Positions 23,018 to 32,246 of a stretch of 40,230 nucleotides of DNA are shown one piece after another. Below the pieces are notes generated by a model. It made no database searches and was not told the origin of the DNA. It saw only the letters and a list, made by a program, of their open reading frames with translations. Every line of letters starts with the position of its first letter. Within the stretch, counting starts at the first letter, position 1. A program made the position numbers and the translations under genes. Origin of the DNA: Candidatus Sumerlaeota bacterium (lineage in GTDB: Bacteria > Sumerlaeota > Sumerlaeia > JAPLSS01); contig JAPLSS010000446.1 in NCBI GenBank assembly GCA_026398515.1, positions 1 to 40,230 of the forward strand. The letters run 5' to 3'.

Positions 23018-24076
23018 ATGATGAAGGCGCGAAATACTCTTCTATTCCTGGCGCTGACCGCTAGCGTCGCCGTGCAAGCCCAGACCCCGTTTCGAGAGCA
23101 ACTGAATGCCTCGCCCTTCAAGATCTCCTATGAGTGCTATGTTGACAACAACTGGGAGATCTTCGTCGTGAAGGCCGACGGGTCGAACCCCGTGAATCTC
23201 ACGAATACGGCCGATGAGCACGAACACTATCCGCAAGTGTCGCCCGACGGCTCAAAGATCTGCTTCCTGGCGGATCAGGGGGAAGGTCGAGAGGTCATCC
23301 GTAGCCTGTATGTCATGGATGCGGACGGCAAGAACCGGACGAAACTGGCGGCGCGAGCGCGCGAGCCATTCTGGGCCCCGGCTGGCAAGACCATTGGCTA
23401 TCTGCCGCAGGAGTACCCCAAGTTCAGCGTGACCGATTACTATACGGAGGGGATGGCGTTCTATGATCTGACGACCGGCAAGGCAGAACCGCACCCGAAC
23501 AGTGCAAACTTGCATCACTTGTACTGCCCGTCCTATTCCAGGAACGGCAAGTGGATCGTGGCGACCGTGCACGCCGGCATGGGCGTGGATCACGGAACCT
23601 TGCTGATCGAAGCGCACGGCGACAAGGTGATCAACCTGAACATCCCTGGTTGCCGCCCCTGCCTGAGCCCGGACGGCAAACAAATCGCCTGGGGCGCTGG
23701 CGATCACGAGATTGCGGTCGCGCCGATCGACCTGGACGCGGACGAGCCGGCCGTTGGGCCGCGCCGCCTCCGCATCAAGAGCGACAAGGAAACCAAGATC
23801 TATCACGTGGACTGGTCCCCGGACAGCCGGTTTCTCTGCTTCAGCCGCGGGCCCGACGGAAAAGGCGACCCGAGCAAGCCGGGGACTTTTCAGGCGGCGT
23901 GCGAGATCGTGGGTGTATATGCGGCGGGCTGGGATCTCTGCGCCGTTTCCGCGGAACGGGAGGGCGTTTTCGATCTCAACAGCGCCACCGACGCCGATGT
24001 CCTCCCGTTGACTTCGGATGGGCGCAGCAACAAGGAACCTGCGTGGTTTTTGCCCAACGGACCGCCAAAGGAGTAA
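23018..24076 (+). CDS. Secreted PD40/TolB-like beta-propeller protein
   Basis: A 352-residue protein with a signal peptide (TLLFLALTASVAVQAQ). It is followed by WD40-like PD40 repeats with the YPQVSPDGSKICFLAD, CRPCLSPDGKQIAWGAG and VDWSPDSRFLCFSRG signatures. The Asp in the SPDG turn is typical of TolB-type propellers. The start (ATGATG at 23018/23021) follows a GAGAGGGGG ribosome site and lies nine bases after the previous stop. It probably binds carbohydrate or protein in the periplasm or at the cell surface. No catalytic motif. Confidence 0.82.
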   Translation: MMKARNTLLFLALTASVAVQAQTPFREQLNASPFKISYECYVDNNWEIFVVKADGSNPVNLTNTADEHEHYPQVSPDGSKICFLADQGEGREVIRSLYVMDADGKNRTKLAARAREPFWAPAGKTIGYLPQEYPKFSVTDYYTEGMAFYDLTTGKAEPHPNSANLHHLYCPSYSRNGKWIVATVHAGMGVDHGTLLIEAHGDKVINLNIPGCRPCLSPDGKQIAWGAGDHEIAVAPIDLDADEPAVGPRRLRIKSDKETKIYHVDWSPDSRFLCFSRGPDGKGDPSKPGTFQAACEIVGVYAAGWDLCAVSAEREGVFDLNSATDADVLPLTSDGRSNKEPAWFLPNGPPKE

Positions 24077-24079
24077 AAA

Positions 24080-24985
24080 ATGCCGCCCATTCGTTATTCT
24101 TTGCTGGCGGCCGCTGTGGCTATAATGGCCTGCAACAAGCCCGGTCAGGATTCGCGGGGAGCGGAGGAGTCCAATTCCGTCCGCGTCACTGAGATTATGA
24201 CCAAGTCGGGCGTCGTCATGGTCTACGTGCCCGGCGGCGAATTCCTGATGGGAGATGAGCACGGCAATCCGGATGAATCTCCGGCCCACAAGATGACGGT
24301 CAGCGGTTTTCTCATGGACAAATTCGAGGCGACGCACGAGATGTTCAAGAAGGCGCAGCTGCCTGACCCCTCGCACTGGCAGGACAACCCGAATCTGCCC
24401 GTCGAGCGCGTGCGCTGGCGCGACGCCAAGCAATACTGCAACGAACGCTCGCTCCAGGAGGGGCTGGCCCCTTGTTACAATGAGAAAACGGCCGATTGGG
24501 ACTGCGACCACTCGGCTAACGGCTATCGCCTGCCCACCGAGGCGGAGTGGGAATACGCCTGCCGGGCGGGAACCGATGGCCCTTACGATTTCGGCGCGCC
24601 GGACCCGCTGCGCCTTTACGCCTGGTTCGCGGACAATGCTGACCAGAAGACGCATCCGGCGGGCCAGAAGAGACCGAACCGCTGGGGATTGCATGACATG
24701 TACGGCAACGTCTCCGAGTGGTGCGAGGATGTCTATGACCCCTCCTACTACAAGGACAGTCCGGCCGTCGACCCGCACGGCCCCCCGAACCCCGGCAAGG
24801 ATGTCCGGCGCGTAATCCGCGGCGGCAGCTGGAAAGCGAGCGCGGACATGTGCCGGGCCACGTTCCGACAGGGAGAACGGACCGGCGATACGGACGCCTG
24901 TTTCCTCACCGACTTCTGCGGTTTTCGCTGCGTTCGGCGAGTCACGATGGAGGAACTCAAGCGCCTCAGGACCGCGGCGAGATAA
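24080..24985 (+). CDS. SUMF1/FGE-domain lipoprotein
   Basis: A 301-residue predicted lipoprotein. A short signal ends in the lipobox IMAC (Cys near residue 18). The body is a formylglycine-generating-enzyme (SUMF1) domain: MVYVPGGEFLMGDE, YRLPTEAEWEYACRAG, NRWGLHDMYGNVSEWCEDVY, VIRGGSWKAS and GFRCVRR. True FGE has two active cysteines in the segment after GGS. Here only the second is kept (Cys258 in DMCRATF) and the first is Ala. It therefore may not convert sulfatase cysteines, and no sulfatase gene lies nearby. GGAG lies eight bases upstream of the ATG, three bases after the previous stop. Confidence 0.88.
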   Translation: MPPIRYSLLAAAVAIMACNKPGQDSRGAEESNSVRVTEIMTKSGVVMVYVPGGEFLMGDEHGNPDESPAHKMTVSGFLMDKFEATHEMFKKAQLPDPSHWQDNPNLPVERVRWRDAKQYCNERSLQEGLAPCYNEKTADWDCDHSANGYRLPTEAEWEYACRAGTDGPYDFGAPDPLRLYAWFADNADQKTHPAGQKRPNRWGLHDMYGNVSEWCEDVYDPSYYKDSPAVDPHGPPNPGKDVRRVIRGGSWKASADMCRATFRQGERTGDTDACFLTDFCGFRCVRRVTMEELKRLRTAAR

Positions 24986-25081
24986 AACACCCAGATTCAA
25001 GTCCTGGGACGTGCCGAGCGCCAGCGAGTCGAGTCTGCTTTCAGCGTTCGAACATCGCCTCTCACAAGGTGATCTGTTCTC

Positions 25082-25918
25082 ATGAATGCCGCAAGACTTC
25101 TACTATGGGCGGCCCTCTTGTCGCTCCCCTCCATCCTTCCGGGCGCCGCGCCGAAGGCCGGCCGGATCGTCTTTTCCAGCAACAGATCGGGCGCCTGGCG
25201 CATCTGGGAGGTCAAGGCCGATGGGTCGGACCTAAAACAGATCATCAAACAGGACGGCGACGAGAGCGACGTCGACCCGATGTTCAGCCCCGACGGGAAG
25301 TCCATTTTGTTCAGTTCCACCCGCGGCGGGTCGACGGGCGTTTGGCGGATGGCGACGGATGGCTCCACGTCCGAGAGGATCTGCGACGGGGACCAAGCCG
25401 AATGGTCGCCGGACGGCTCCAGGATCGCGTTTCGCCGCAACGAGCGCGTTTTCACTCGTGATCTCAACGGCGGCCAGGAGAAGTCCGTCAGCCCCGAGGA
25501 TTGGCCGCATTGTTCGGGGCCGGCCTGGAGTCCGGACGGCAAATCCATCGCCTTCGCCGCGCGGTGGGAAGGCGGCAACGGGATCTACGTGGCGCCAGCA
25601 GAAGGCGGCAAGCCTGCCAAGGTCTATGATCAGGAGGGCGCTTGCGAACCCCATTGGTCCCCGGATGGGGCGCGCATCGTGTATGAGACAGAGACTCACA
25701 TTTGCACGATCAATCCGGATGGGACGAAGAATCGTCTCGTCACCTATTTCGGAGGCGTGCAGCGCTATGCCCGCTACAGCCCCGACGGGACGATGCTCGT
25801 TTTCTGTCAGGGCGTCTCGGAGCAAGGCCCCTGGGATATTTATGTCATTCCCGCAGCCGGCGGCACGCCGGAGAAACTCGTGGTAGGCAATTCGAATATG
25901 TATCCTCATTGGAGATGA
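25082..25918 (+). CDS. Secreted PD40/TolB-like beta-propeller protein (second copy)
   Basis: A 278-residue exported propeller. A signal peptide (LLLWAALLSLPSILPGAAP) precedes at least five PD40 blades (RIVFSSNRSGAWRIWEVKAD, PMFSPDGKSILFSSTRGG, AEWSPDGSRIAFRR, AWSPDGKSIAFAAR, HWSPDGARIVYETE, RYSPDGTMLVFCQG). It is a shorter and more regular relative of the 23018 protein. Its stop overlaps the next start (ATGA), so it is coupled to the first member of the unknown paralogue pair. The 96 bases before it hold no gene. Confidence 0.85.
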   Translation: MNAARLLLWAALLSLPSILPGAAPKAGRIVFSSNRSGAWRIWEVKADGSDLKQIIKQDGDESDVDPMFSPDGKSILFSSTRGGSTGVWRMATDGSTSERICDGDQAEWSPDGSRIAFRRNERVFTRDLNGGQEKSVSPEDWPHCSGPAWSPDGKSIAFAARWEGGNGIYVAPAEGGKPAKVYDQEGACEPHWSPDGARIVYETETHICTINPDGTKNRLVTYFGGVQRYARYSPDGTMLVFCQGVSEQGPWDIYVIPAAGGTPEKLVVGNSNMYPHWR

Positions 25919-27537
25919 AAGCGTCGGCAAGTATGCCACATAACGTTGCATTACTCCGGTGTCTTACCTTTCTTCTTGCCAGCCTTGTGGTTGCACCGGT
26001 ATTCGCGCAGGACGAAACCCCATTCACCCAACTATTCGACACCCGCGTCTCTTCCGCTCAACCCCTTGGGGATGACGTGGTCGCCCTTCGAACGGGCTGG
26101 CAACTGGTCCCCGAGGACAACATCGATCACCGGTTCGCCGGGGACGCTGTGTTGTTGAACGACAAACTGGAGGTCATCCTAAGGGATCAGGGGCGCGGGG
26201 CGGAGGTGTACTCGAAAGGCCCCAGGGGCCTCGAGCGGCGAATTGCCATTAGTCACGCCGGCGTGGATTCGGCAATGGGCCAGCCGCTCGACGCCCTCAA
26301 GATCTTTGAGAACAACTCCGGCGCGGTGATGGTGGAAGCGTCGTTCAAAGACGCCAAGCCGGCGGCGCTGCGCTTTCGGCTCACCACCGGCGAATCGATT
26401 CTGGAGATTCGCCCCGGCGAAGGCGCCGCGTTTGTCACTGTTGAATCCAAGACCCGGTATGTGATTGTCCCCGATTTCTTCGGCGATGACCTGGTCTATG
26501 GCGCGGAATCCTTCACGGGCCGCGGCCTTCCGGCGGAGAACTTCTGGCTGAGTCTCCTCGATGGCGGCGACGCCATCGTGATGACGGTCTGCCAATCGAG
26601 TGAACAGAGAGTCTGGCTGGATGAAGCCAAAAGCCAGGCCTCTGGAGCCGACGAGCGCATCTGTTCCACGCGAATCGATTGCATCAAAGACAAGAGCATC
26701 TGGCTGGCCTTCCTCGAATCTCCCGGCATCTGGCGCGCCGCAAATGCGCCGGACAAGACCGAGCCGCCGTTCCCCGCGAAGTGGCGATGCAGCTTCGTTC
26801 GCGCGAATGGCGTCGCCGATTCGTGGGACGCCGGAGGCTCCATTCCTGACCAGGCCATGGGCCTTCACAAGGGACCGCTCATTACGTATCCGATCGACCG
26901 CGTCAGTTCGACTCCGCTTACGGCCGTCTGCCCCACGGATGTCATGCGGAACACCTTGGGCGTTGGCCCTTGTCAGTACATTTTGGCGGTTGAAGGTTTG
27001 TCGGCGGAAGGCGATCCTACGCCCAACAATGTGATGAACTGGGTGGAGAGGGAGTTCGAGCAGAACAAAGAGACGAAGGCCGCTGACGATATCAAGGCAC
27101 GGTTGGAGCAAATGTCCGAGCATGTGGCTGAAGCCCACGCACGAATCGAGCGATACGCGGAATTTGCCGACCAGATCCGGAGCCAGTTGACCGACAAACC
27201 AGGCGCGGAGCCGTTCGTCTCGATCATAGATGACCTCGACCGGTTCGTCGCCGCGGGCCAGACCCCGGCGGCCTCGCCGGAGAGTGCCAGGGAGTTAGCG
27301 GCCGAGGTGGCGGCGCTCATAGGCAAAGAGGATGCCCTTCTTGCCTGCCAGCGCCTCGGCGAGCCATTGCGATCCATCGGCGCGATCCAGGATGGCGCGC
27401 TCGCGAGGTGCCGCACGGCGGTCAGGCGCCTGAGGGAAGAGAGCCGCACGATTGCCGTCAAGCAGTCGCGAGATGCGGCCCTCGCGCAAGAGGTCGAGGG
27501 CCGAGCGCACGAAATGCTACAGAAATCCGAGAGGTGA
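25915..27537 (+). CDS. Secreted protein of an unrecognised family, paralogue A
   Basis: A 540-residue exported protein. The ATG at 25915 overlaps the preceding stop (ATGA); an ATG at 25933 is a possible alternative. The signal is LTFLLASLVVAPVFAQ. Residues about 45-380 are beta-rich with RTGWQLVPEDNIDHRFAGDA, LLNDKLEVILRDQGRGAEVY, FFGDDLVYGAESF, GDAIVMTVCQSSEQRVWL and PFPAKWRC. The last about 140 residues form long charged helices (EQNKETKAADDIKARLEQMS) that look like a coiled coil. It is clearly homologous to the next gene (same FKGDA/FAGDAVLLND, FF.DD, AIVMTV, PPFPA.WR landmarks). No family or catalytic motif is recognised. Confidence 0.7.
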   Translation: MKASASMPHNVALLRCLTFLLASLVVAPVFAQDETPFTQLFDTRVSSAQPLGDDVVALRTGWQLVPEDNIDHRFAGDAVLLNDKLEVILRDQGRGAEVYSKGPRGLERRIAISHAGVDSAMGQPLDALKIFENNSGAVMVEASFKDAKPAALRFRLTTGESILEIRPGEGAAFVTVESKTRYVIVPDFFGDDLVYGAESFTGRGLPAENFWLSLLDGGDAIVMTVCQSSEQRVWLDEAKSQASGADERICSTRIDCIKDKSIWLAFLESPGIWRAANAPDKTEPPFPAKWRCSFVRANGVADSWDAGGSIPDQAMGLHKGPLITYPIDRVSSTPLTAVCPTDVMRNTLGVGPCQYILAVEGLSAEGDPTPNNVMNWVEREFEQNKETKAADDIKARLEQMSEHVAEAHARIERYAEFADQIRSQLTDKPGAEPFVSIIDDLDRFVAAGQTPAASPESARELAAEVAALIGKEDALLACQRLGEPLRSIGAIQDGALARCRTAVRRLREESRTIAVKQSRDAALAQEVEGRAHEMLQKSER

Positions 27538-27541
27538 AGTG

Positions 27542-29857
27542 ATGAAGACCCGGCGGATTCCGATTCTGACGTGCCTGGCCGCTCTTGCTTCCATCCCGGC
27601 CGCTTGGGCGGCGGGTGAAGCTTCCACGAATTCCTTCGGCAACCCCAGCTTCGAGTTGGGCAGAGATGGCTGGCAATTGGACAAAGCCGGAAAGACGGAG
27701 TGCCAGCTGGTCGTAGATGACAAGGACGCCGCGGACGGTCAGTACAGCGCTCTGCTGACGATGGGTCCGGCCGAAGAGTGGGGCGCGCAGTTCGGCCAGT
27801 CCTTTCCCGCCGGCGATATGGGGAAGACCTACACCTTCGCCGTCTTCGCCAAGAGTGTGAAAGGCCCCGTCGAGGTCACCCTTCAGGTTGAGCGTAGCGC
27901 CGAGCCATGCGACAGAGCCGGCGAGAGCGAGCCGATGCATCTGACGGAGGAATGGCAGGAATTCCACCTGACGTTCACCGTCGAGCAGAAATTCCATCAG
28001 GGCTGGTTTTCTTATGTTAGCTGCACTCAGCCGAACGCCCAGTTCCGCGTCGATATGTATCGGCTTTATGAAGGACAATATAAACCCTATAAGGAAATCG
28101 CCGAACAACAGGCCGCCGTGGCCGCCGTGCGCTTGTTCGACTCCGGCGCGCGATCGTCGGCCCCGCTCACCGCGGAAGACCTAACGAACAGGACCGGCTG
28201 GACCGAGATCGGCCAAGAGGATGTCGCGCACAAATTCAAAGGAGACGCAGTTCTCCTGAATGACCGGCTCGCCTGCGTCCTTCGCCGGGGCGCGCACGGC
28301 GCCGAGGTTTACTCGATCGGCTCCGATGCCGCGACGCCGCGAGCGGTGCTGTCTCCACTAGGCGCTGCAATGGCCGACAAACTTACATCATTCACGATTG
28401 TAGAGAACAATCCCGGCGCCGCGGCGGCCGATGTAGTGTTCGCGACAGGCGATAAAAAGACTCTCACCCTGCGCTATCAGCTAAGAGTGGGTCAGCCATT
28501 CGTTCAAACCGAGGCGCGGGCGGAGGCGTCGGGTCTGCGTGTTGAGGCCCCGTGCCGCTTCGCGGTGATGCTGGACTTCTTCTCGGACGACATCGTGATC
28601 GATGGCGCCGCATTGCCCGTCGCACAGGCCGAGTTGCCCAGCGACAATATCGTCCTTCACCTGGCGCCCGATGGTCAGGCGATCGTGATGACGGTAGTGA
28701 AAACGAGCGAGGAGGACATCCGAGTCTCACTTTCCGGCGACGGCGACGAGCGAAGGATCGACAGCACCGAACTGCGCTATGGCAAAGATGGGAAGATCTG
28801 GGTGGGCGTCATGACGGGCGCGGCGATCTGGCATGAACAAGAGATCGCTCCCGAGCAAGCCGGCCAGGTCGTCCGCATGGATTGGAAGCCGCCGTTCCCC
28901 GCGCAGTGGCGCGTCGATTGGCGGCGGGTAGAGAATGCGACGGACAGTTGGGAAATGATCACCGAACGGCCGGACCGCAGTTATGCCAAACCCGGCTTGT
29001 TCGGCGAGCCGGACACGATCCCCAAGAACCGAAAACGATGGACCACTGTGCTGGGGGACTTTAGATACCCGTGCTGGCTGGATAAGAATGGCCTTGCCTT
29101 CCTCCAACCACTCAAGTCGGACGCGCTTCGTTTCCAGGGACCGGCGATCGTCTACCCGATCAATCGGATCTCTGCCACCGCGCTCGATACCTTCACCGTA
29201 GTCGACATCGTGCGGAACACGCTCGGCGTCGGGCCGTGCGAGTATGTTCTAGATGTCGAGGGACAGCAGTCCGAATACAAAGGCATGGCCACGTGCGCCG
29301 TGAGAGACGCGCTGAATCCGATCTACGAGGCCAAGCAGCAAGTGGAACGCAAGGCCGAGGTCGAGAAAGTCCTCGAAGACCTGATGATCTTCATCCGACA
29401 TATACGCGGGCGTATTGAAAGTTATGTGACCTTCGGACACGAAACCTTCGCCTATTTGGAAGAGCAGAAGAATGCCCATCCAGAACTATCCGAGCCGCTG
29501 GCCGAATTAGAGGCTCTTGCACGCCGGATTGACGATAAGTACGCCGAGCGGCAGGAAAAGATCAAGACGCCGGACTTCGTCGCGCAAACGGTGGAGGATT
29601 TCCGCAAGACAGTGCTGAATGACCAAGGCGACGATGCAGCGGCGCAGTGCAAGCTGTTCACGGAGAGATGGGTGGATATCGGAGGAAACCAGGACGAACT
29701 CGTGGGCGAATGCCGCTGGGCGGCGAAGATGCTCCGCCAACGCGCCGGGCTGATGATGGCCGCCGACCCGCGATTGGCCGACGTTGCCAAGAAGATTCGG
29801 CAGCGCAGCCAGGTCGTGCTGCGGAATCCAGCCAACCACGAAAGCGCGGAACACTAA
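27542..29857 (+). CDS. Secreted protein of an unrecognised family, paralogue B, with N-terminal CBM
   Basis: A 771-residue exported protein beginning four bases after paralogue A; GAGAGG lies just before the previous stop. After the signal (ILTCLAALASIPAAWA), residues about 22-175 form a CBM4/9-like carbohydrate-binding domain (NPSFELGRDGWQLD, EEWQEFHLTFTV, FRVDMYRLYEG). The rest parallels paralogue A: RTGWTEIGQEDVAHKFKGDA, LLNDRLACVLRRG, LDFFSDDIVIDG, QAIVMTVVKTSEEDI, PPFPAQWRVDW, VDIVRNTLGVGPCEYVL, then a long helical C-terminus. The added CBM suggests that the shared core acts on or binds a polysaccharide. Activity unknown. Confidence 0.72.
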   Translation: MKTRRIPILTCLAALASIPAAWAAGEASTNSFGNPSFELGRDGWQLDKAGKTECQLVVDDKDAADGQYSALLTMGPAEEWGAQFGQSFPAGDMGKTYTFAVFAKSVKGPVEVTLQVERSAEPCDRAGESEPMHLTEEWQEFHLTFTVEQKFHQGWFSYVSCTQPNAQFRVDMYRLYEGQYKPYKEIAEQQAAVAAVRLFDSGARSSAPLTAEDLTNRTGWTEIGQEDVAHKFKGDAVLLNDRLACVLRRGAHGAEVYSIGSDAATPRAVLSPLGAAMADKLTSFTIVENNPGAAAADVVFATGDKKTLTLRYQLRVGQPFVQTEARAEASGLRVEAPCRFAVMLDFFSDDIVIDGAALPVAQAELPSDNIVLHLAPDGQAIVMTVVKTSEEDIRVSLSGDGDERRIDSTELRYGKDGKIWVGVMTGAAIWHEQEIAPEQAGQVVRMDWKPPFPAQWRVDWRRVENATDSWEMITERPDRSYAKPGLFGEPDTIPKNRKRWTTVLGDFRYPCWLDKNGLAFLQPLKSDALRFQGPAIVYPINRISATALDTFTVVDIVRNTLGVGPCEYVLDVEGQQSEYKGMATCAVRDALNPIYEAKQQVERKAEVEKVLEDLMIFIRHIRGRIESYVTFGHETFAYLEEQKNAHPELSEPLAELEALARRIDDKYAERQEKIKTPDFVAQTVEDFRKTVLNDQGDDAAAQCKLFTERWVDIGGNQDELVGECRWAAKMLRQRAGLMMAADPRLADVAKKIRQRSQVVLRNPANHESAEH

Positions 29858-29876
29858 GAGAAGGAAGAGATCTGTC

Positions 29877-30782
29877 GTGTCCAATCGCATACCTATCATA
29901 TTGCGTTGGCGGACTCCGCTAGCGTTTGCCTTGGCAGCGCTCTTGATCCTCAGTTGCGGGCCGAGCGGCAAGTTGGCCGACACATCCCTAGCTTCCGCGC
30001 CCAAAATCATCGTAACGACGACCGGTGTCGAAATGGCTCTTCTTCCCGAAGGCGAATTCCTCATGGGGGACGAAAGCGGCGACGCCGATGAGAAACCCGC
30101 GCACAAGTCACAGGTCGGCGCCTTCTGCATGGATACGCGCGAGGTCACACAGAAGGCCTATGAGAGTTTGATGGAGAAGAACCCTTCCAAGTCCAAAGGC
30201 CCTGACAAACCGGTCGAGCAGGTGGACTGGGTCCGAGCGGCGCTCTACTGCAACATGCGTTCTCTCAAAGAGGGCCTGACTCCCTGCTACGACACAAGGA
30301 CCCTGGCCTGCAATTTCGACGCCGCCGGATACCGGCTTCCCACCGAAGCGGAATGGGAATATGCCTGCCGCGCTGGCGCCCGCACGAAGTATTCCTTCGG
30401 CGACGATCCCGCCCGGCTCGGGAGTTGCGCCTGGTTCAAGGCCAATGCCGACCAGACCACGCATCCCGTTGCCCAGAAGGCGCCCAATGCCTGGGGCCTG
30501 TACGACATGCATGGGAATGTGGCGGAATGGTGCAACGACGTTTATGGCGATAGCTTCTACCAGAACGCCGAAGGCAAGGACCCTCGCGGGCCGTCCTCGG
30601 GGGACAAACGCGTCCTGCGAGGGGGCGGCTGGAACTCCAACGCCGATGGTTGCCGATCCTCGGCGCGCACCAGTGAAAACGCGCGGTTCGCCGACGCCTG
30701 CTTTGGGTCGGATTCCTATGGCTTCCGCTGCGTGCGAAGAGCGCCGCCGCAGGAGCGGCAGACGCAGGCACAGTCACAGTGA
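29877..30782 (+). CDS. SUMF1/FGE-domain lipoprotein (second copy)
   Basis: A 301-residue lipoprotein, the same length as the copy at 24080. The GTG start at 29877 follows AAGGAAGAG, and the lipobox is LILSC. The SUMF1 landmarks are all present (MALLPEGEFLMGDES, YRLPTEAEWEYACRAG, NAWGLYDMHGNVAEWCNDVY, VLRGGGWNSN, YGFRCVRR). As in the first copy, the segment after GG-G/S keeps one cysteine (Cys259 in DGCRSS) and lacks the first active one. The two copies flank the PD40/paralogue block, so this looks like a duplicated cassette that has since diverged. Confidence 0.88.
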   Translation: MSNRIPIILRWRTPLAFALAALLILSCGPSGKLADTSLASAPKIIVTTTGVEMALLPEGEFLMGDESGDADEKPAHKSQVGAFCMDTREVTQKAYESLMEKNPSKSKGPDKPVEQVDWVRAALYCNMRSLKEGLTPCYDTRTLACNFDAAGYRLPTEAEWEYACRAGARTKYSFGDDPARLGSCAWFKANADQTTHPVAQKAPNAWGLYDMHGNVAEWCNDVYGDSFYQNAEGKDPRGPSSGDKRVLRGGGWNSNADGCRSSARTSENARFADACFGSDSYGFRCVRRAPPQERQTQAQSQ

Positions 30783-30823
30783 CAGATTCCCGCCGGCGAT
30801 GACCCTACGAGATCCGCGCGAAC

Positions 30824-32239
30824 ATGCTCTTCCACACCTGGCCATTCCTCCTATTCCTGCTCGTCGTTCTGCCGGTCTTCTACTCGTTGCGAAATACCCC
30901 GCTGTGGCTGCCTTGGCTCACCGCCGCCTCGTACTTCTTCTACGCTTGGTCGAATTCCTATGCCCTTTTGGTTGTATTATATATCACGGCTTTCGATTTC
31001 ATTCTCGTCGCGCGGATCGATCGGTCGCCCGCCGAAAGCCGCGGTCGTGGAATCTGGTTTGCGATCGCCCTTGTGGGCAACCTCTTTCCCCTGCTGTTCT
31101 TCAAATACGCCCGCTTCGTCGCCGAGAACCTTAACGCGCTGTTCTCCTGCTTGCATGTCGCGCTGAGATTGCCCGATCCATCGGGGCTCATGCCGTTCGG
31201 CCTCCCTTATCTCCTTCCCGCCGGCATTTCGTTCTTCACCTTCCAATCGCTGAGCTACATCCTTGATGTCTACCTCGGCAAGGCGCCCCGCGAGCGCAAC
31301 TTGCTCCGATTCGCCAATTTCGTCTGCTTCTTTCCCCAAGTGATGGCCGGCCCCATCGAGCGCCCTGGACATCTGTTGCCACAGTTTCGTCAATTCCCGG
31401 CGATCCGCCTGCGAAACATCACCGACGGCTTGTCGCTTTTCCTTCTCGGGCTGTTCAAGAAGGTGGCGCTGGCCAGCTACCTGTCGTTGTACGTCGACCG
31501 TGTATACGACAATCCCAGCGTGTGCGGCGCCCCGGATCTGATCCTGGCGACGATCGCATTCGCCTGGCAGATCTACTTCGACTTCAGCGGATACACCGAC
31601 ATGGCCCGCGGCGTCGCTGAACTCCTGGGCTTCCGTCTCGTGCTGAACTTCAACAATCCCTACCTGGCGACCGGCTTGGGCGATTTCTGGCGTCGTTGGC
31701 ACATCTCCTTTTCACGATGGATCTTGGATTATATCTTCATGCCGCTCCAGATGCTCTGGCGGGAGCGGCGATTCGCCGGCACGGCGGCCGCGCTGGTGAT
31801 CACCTTTCTCGTCTCCGGCATTTGGCACGGCGCGGCATGGACCTTTGTCATTTGGGGCGCCCTTCATGGCGTCGGCCTCGCGGCGACGTATCAGATGGAG
31901 CGGTCCGCCTGGTACCGCAAGCGCGTGCCATCCGTCCTCAAGCAGGCGGGGGTCTTCGCCTATGTTTGTTTCACCTGGGTATTCTTCCGAGCCAACTCGC
32001 TCGACGATGCGGTGTTGATTATTCGGCGCATCTTCACCGCGGCCTGGCAGGGCCCGCAAGTGCCCGCGCTGATGCTTGGTTCGGTCATCCTGGTGTGGCT
32101 ATATCAGTATTTGTATGAATCGAGATGGCGCGCGATCCTTGAGACCGGCGTCGTCCGCCTGGGGCTGGCGGCCCTGATGGCGCTTAGTCTTTGCCTCTGC
32201 TCCTCGGGCGGCGGCAGCTTTATCTACTTCCGGTTCTAA
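30824..32239 (+). CDS. MBOAT-family membrane O-acyltransferase (AlgI/DltB-like)
   Basis: A 471-residue polytopic membrane protein of the MBOAT family, which moves acyl groups across or at the membrane onto glycans. Hydrophobic helices run through the sequence. Family landmarks are SYFFYAW, FFTFQSLSYILDVYLG, FFPQVMAGPIERPGHLLPQF, QIYFDFSGYTDMARG, FNNPYLATGLGDFWRRWHIS and SGIWHGAAWTFVIWGALHG, the last with the two conserved histidines (335 and 348). Eight bases after its stop comes an SGNH-like gene, then a ligase and a carrier protein. By analogy with DltB it would accept an acyl group from the carrier protein. AlgI-type O-acetylation is the other known role. Confidence 0.92.
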   Translation: MLFHTWPFLLFLLVVLPVFYSLRNTPLWLPWLTAASYFFYAWSNSYALLVVLYITAFDFILVARIDRSPAESRGRGIWFAIALVGNLFPLLFFKYARFVAENLNALFSCLHVALRLPDPSGLMPFGLPYLLPAGISFFTFQSLSYILDVYLGKAPRERNLLRFANFVCFFPQVMAGPIERPGHLLPQFRQFPAIRLRNITDGLSLFLLGLFKKVALASYLSLYVDRVYDNPSVCGAPDLILATIAFAWQIYFDFSGYTDMARGVAELLGFRLVLNFNNPYLATGLGDFWRRWHISFSRWILDYIFMPLQMLWRERRFAGTAAALVITFLVSGIWHGAAWTFVIWGALHGVGLAATYQMERSAWYRKRVPSVLKQAGVFAYVCFTWVFFRANSLDDAVLIIRRIFTAAWQGPQVPALMLGSVILVWLYQYLYESRWRAILETGVVRLGLAALMALSLCLCSSGGGSFIYFRF

Positions 32240-32246
32240 CTCCGCC

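Noticed and set aside
24080-24985. Genuine formylglycine-generating enzyme for sulfatases
   Set aside because: The first active cysteine is missing and no sulfatase gene is in the window.
23252-25000. Minus-strand open frame of 582 codons across the PD40 and SUMF1 genes
   Set aside because: Antisense shadow of two well-supported genes; the product shows no domain or signal.
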